Shown piece after piece: positions 5,962 through 8,087 of a DNA stretch of 8,087 bases; position 1 is the stretch's first letter; the number at the start of each line of letters is the position of its first letter. The stretch comes from Oscillospiraceae bacterium (GTDB lineage Bacteria; Bacillota; Clostridia; Oscillospirales; Oscillospiraceae): contig JAFOJR010000008.1 of the NCBI GenBank assembly GCA_017420125.1, positions 1-8,087 of the forward strand, given 5' to 3'. The notes beneath the pieces are model-generated. The model saw only the letters and a program-made list of their open reading frames with translations, made no database searches and had not been told where the DNA came from. The position numbers and the translations under genes were made by a program.

Positions 5962-6411
5962 CTATTCCACAATCTCAAACGAAAGTGCTTGGTACGCCTC
6001 TTCTCCAGCCGCCTTTTCGGCGAGACTCCCGATAATGACACCGGTGTTGTCTGAAAGTTTCAAAGCACGATTGTGCTCTTTTGATCCATCCTCTTCCGTG
6101 TAATCCCAATAGATGAAATCATCCCGTGCATCGTTTACCGTCACATTGGCCATCGATGGGATTTCTGCAGCATAGTGCTCAAACATACTGCCAAGCAAAA
6201 ACATGCCGTCCAGCAGAGCATTGCCTTCTTTGTCAACAACAGTAAACTGACCATCGCTCTGTCGCAGGTCCAACCCGTTGGTTGTATCCAGTGTAACCTT
6301 TACATTCTCTCCGGTTTCCACGCGGAATGTAAACGACTTGCTGGTGGAGCATCCTCCCAAAATCAGCGCAGCAAAAAACATTGCAAGCAGCACAAGTCCT
6401 TTTTTTCTCAT
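5962..6411 (-). CDS. Small lipoprotein of unknown function
   Basis: I do not recognise the family. The 149-residue product begins with a charged MRKKG, a hydrophobic stretch (5-18) and a lipobox LGGC (18-21), so Cys21 should be lipidated after cleavage and the rest anchored outside the membrane. The mature part (about 129 residues) is acidic and has several short strand-like segments (SFTFRVETGENVKVTLD, about 26-42; VIIGSLAEK; ALSFEIVE at the end), suggesting a small beta-rich domain. The start at 6411 follows AGGAGGG by about 8 bases; an upstream ATG at 6465 adds 18 residues ahead of the signal peptide and is unlikely. It lies 68 bases downstream of the DHHW gene with no visible terminator or promoter between them, so it is probably the last gene of the O-acetylation operon. 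Its link to that process is inferred from position only. Confidence 0.82.
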   Translation of the reverse strand: MRKKGLVLLAMFFAALILGGCSTSKSFTFRVETGENVKVTLDTTNGLDLRQSDGQFTVVDKEGNALLDGMFLLGSMFEHYAAEIPSMANVTVNDARDDFIYWDYTEEDGSKEHNRALKLSDNTGVIIGSLAEKAAGEEAYQALSFEIVE

Positions 6412-6479
6412 CGCAAATCCCTCCTTATCCCTTTTCTGAAACAATCCGAACGCGAGACCGAACATCTGGCAAATTGTCT

Positions 6480-7613
6480 TTATGCTTTTCCCTGTACATC
6501 TGCCCCCAACGCATAGATGTCCTGATCGATAGTAAAATTTTTCAAATTATATAAAATCAACACATTGGTGATACCCTGCTCTTGGATATATTCTGTCACA
6601 GATTCTTTCCAATATCTCAAATCCACCAGGTGCACTTCGGCATAGTCCTCTATGGCAAATTGGGCAAAGGTATTTGCATAAGAGTCTTTAATCAACAACA
6701 GCTTCCCACCCTGCGGATTGTGCCCGATCACCTTCGTTATCGGCTGGTTTCCATTGAGAAAAACAGAATATTTATCTTTGACTTTTAAATAACTGCGCGT
6801 ATAAAAAGAATGCTCCGGCGTTGGGTCATCATTGTACCAGACTTCTGTTTGCGGAGTTGTATAGTACGCTGTGATGGTATCCGGCTGAATGGTATATAAA
6901 TTTGCTTTGGAATAAGTGGTGCCGAAAAACTGGTCACTTAATACTTCTTCCGTGTAAGCAGACAAGGGCTTCGTCTCCCGGCCCAGTGTCGCCTGCCATG
7001 CCTGGTACGCATAATACGCCCCCAGACTGGTCCAATGGTGATCGGTTTTATAATAGATATACTCTGTATCGTGGGCCTGCAGCGGCTCCATCACGTTGAC
7101 CAAATGGACGCCTGCCTCATCTGCCTGCTGCAGCAGCATTGCCTGATCCACCTCCGGTGCGTGCGCCGGCAATTTTTCTTCCAGCACACCGGACGCTACA
7201 GGCGCCAGCAAAACCTGAACTGAAACACCCAGTTTCTGCTGGGTGTAGTTGGAAAAAGACACTACACTTTCTATATTTTTTTCCAAGCGCACCTGGTCCG
7301 CCTGACAAAACTGCTCAATCAAAAAACCATCCTTGGCAAAGTATACACCGCCGGAATCCCGCTTTCCAGTGGAACGTTCCGACAAAGTTTTCAAACCTAC
7401 CCATTCATTTCTCAGCGGAAACTGGTCTGTAATATATTCCCCCAGTTCTTTCATATAGCTTCCATCGAAAAGAGCATTGGCGGAAAACCCCGGACGCTGC
7501 GCCAAATATCGATTTTCGTTTTCCGAAAATTCTTGATCCGGCGTCAATAGATTCCAAATAGCAAAGCCGAAGAGCAAAACGGCAAATAAAATGGTCATAC
7601 TTTTTCCGCGCAT
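6480..7613 (-). CDS. DHHW/AlgX-like family protein, probable extracellular O-acetylation partner
   Basis: A membrane-anchored extracellular protein of 377 residues with an N-terminal hydrophobic segment (about 7-23) and a long outer domain. The family motif DHHWTSLGAY is at 191-200, and a KDSYANTF block with a likely nucleophile Ser311 is at 309-316. In AlgX and AlgJ an Asp-His pair in a DxHW motif and a later Ser form an SGNH-like catalytic triad that passes acetyl groups to polysaccharide; Asp191, His193 and Ser311 are the matching candidates. The ATG at 7613 has AGGAGG 5 bases upstream, and the TAG stop of the MBOAT gene overlaps that binding site, so the two are tightly coupled. The substrate (surface polysaccharide, teichoic acid or spore polymer) cannot be told from the sequence. 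Confidence 0.88.
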   Translation of the reverse strand: MRGKSMTILFAVLLFGFAIWNLLTPDQEFSENENRYLAQRPGFSANALFDGSYMKELGEYITDQFPLRNEWVGLKTLSERSTGKRDSGGVYFAKDGFLIEQFCQADQVRLEKNIESVVSFSNYTQQKLGVSVQVLLAPVASGVLEEKLPAHAPEVDQAMLLQQADEAGVHLVNVMEPLQAHDTEYIYYKTDHHWTSLGAYYAYQAWQATLGRETKPLSAYTEEVLSDQFFGTTYSKANLYTIQPDTITAYYTTPQTEVWYNDDPTPEHSFYTRSYLKVKDKYSVFLNGNQPITKVIGHNPQGGKLLLIKDSYANTFAQFAIEDYAEVHLVDLRYWKESVTEYIQEQGITNVLILYNLKNFTIDQDIYALGADVQGKA

Positions 7614-7622
7614 AGAGGCCTC

Positions 7623-8087
7623 CTAAAATCGGAAATAAAGAAATGGATTATAGCTGCTGTCCACCAAATATGCCACACAGAAAAGAAAAATCGCCGCAGC
7701 TCCCACGCATTCGACAACGGTAAGCAGATTGATGTTCCACTGGCTCACGGCCTTTTCATATAACCGCTTTGCCAGCGGCGTTGCAGCAACACACAGCAGC
7801 AGCAACAGCGGCCAGTGGCTTGTCAGCGCATAGAGCGATACGTCGTTGACGAAGGGAATTCCGCCAGCGCCGAACATTGCTCCAAGATAGGAAAATCCTG
7901 CGGAAAAATCATCGAAAGCAAACAACACCCAGCCCACCATAACAAAAAATAACGCATAGATATGTCCCACTATGCCGGGCAGTTTCTCCAACCACTTCAG
8001 TAAGAATAGTTTTTCCAAAATCAATAAAATACAGTAATAAATTCCCCAAGCCAAGAAGTTCCAACTGGCCCCGTGCCAAATTCCCGT
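7623..8087 (-). CDS. MBOAT family O-acyltransferase, C-terminal part (AlgI/DltB-like)
   Basis: A multi-pass membrane protein cut by the window edge; 154 C-terminal residues are visible. They begin with TGIWHGASWNF, the MBOAT signature whose His (fifth visible residue) is the conserved catalytic one. Hydrophobic segments follow at about 13-30, 38-58, 92-106 and 122-142. The ending, SSYNPFLYFRF, and the segment GWVLFAFDDFSAGFSYLGAMFG are typical of AlgI-like proteins. These carry acetyl groups across the membrane for transfer to an extracellular polymer. The reading frame is open to the edge, so the TTG at 8054 is not the start. The stop lies 9 bases before the ATG of the DHHW gene, its expected partner. 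It is not possible to separate AlgI-like from DltB-like for certain, but the DHHW neighbour favours AlgI-like. Confidence 0.93.
   Translation of the reverse strand, partial: TGIWHGASWNFLAWGIYYCILLILEKLFLLKWLEKLPGIVGHIYALFFVMVGWVLFAFDDFSAGFSYLGAMFGAGGIPFVNDVSLYALTSHWPLLLLLCVAATPLAKRLYEKAVSQWNINLLTVVECVGAAAIFLFCVAYLVDSSYNPFLYFRF

Noticed and set aside
7623..8054. MBOAT gene as a short 143-residue protein starting at 8054
   Set aside because: The frame is open to the window edge and the codons before it encode the MBOAT signature TGIWHGASWNF, so the gene is simply cut off.

Overview
The window looks like chromosomal DNA of a spore-forming member of the Clostridia. The protein sequences suggest the Oscillospiraceae/Ruminococcaceae side, but that is an impression and not a phylogeny. 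The main indicators are the forespore sigma factor SigG followed by a YlmC/YmxH-type PRC-barrel protein (a frequent clostridial pairing), strong AGGAGG-type ribosome binding sites, and intrinsic terminators after most genes. I see no phage or insertion-sequence genes, CRISPR array, tRNA or rRNA.

Positions 1-1652, plus strand: the 3' end of an unidentified gene with a very basic tail, then an intrinsic terminator. Next is a well-matched SigF-type promoter driving sigG, a second terminator, a 5' leader with a bulged hairpin, the ymxH-like gene and its terminator. This is the sporulation part: SigF in the forespore would switch on sigG.

Positions 1608-3238: a drug/metabolite (EamA) transporter on the minus strand. 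It converges on ymxH with only 16 bases between the stop codons, so the ymxH terminator lies inside the transporter's last codons. It diverges from a 3-methyladenine DNA glycosylase on the plus strand, which has its own SigA-type promoter.

Positions 3297-5852, minus strand: a PcrA/UvrD helicase with its own SigA-type promoter and a terminator that includes its stop codon. It converges with the glycosylase. Both act in DNA repair, but they are not in one operon.

Positions 5962-8087, minus strand: a probable operon of an MBOAT O-acyltransferase (cut by the window edge), a DHHW/AlgX-like protein and a small lipoprotein of unknown function. The first two resemble the AlgI-AlgJ/AlgX partnership that O-acetylates polysaccharides outside the cell; the lipoprotein may be an accessory.

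Overall this is mostly an ordinary housekeeping and sporulation region, and I did not find a clearly new system. The points most worth a second look are the unusual residues in SigG region 2, the hairpin leader of the ymxH-like gene, the genes ending inside terminators, and the unknown lipoprotein next to the acyltransferase pair.
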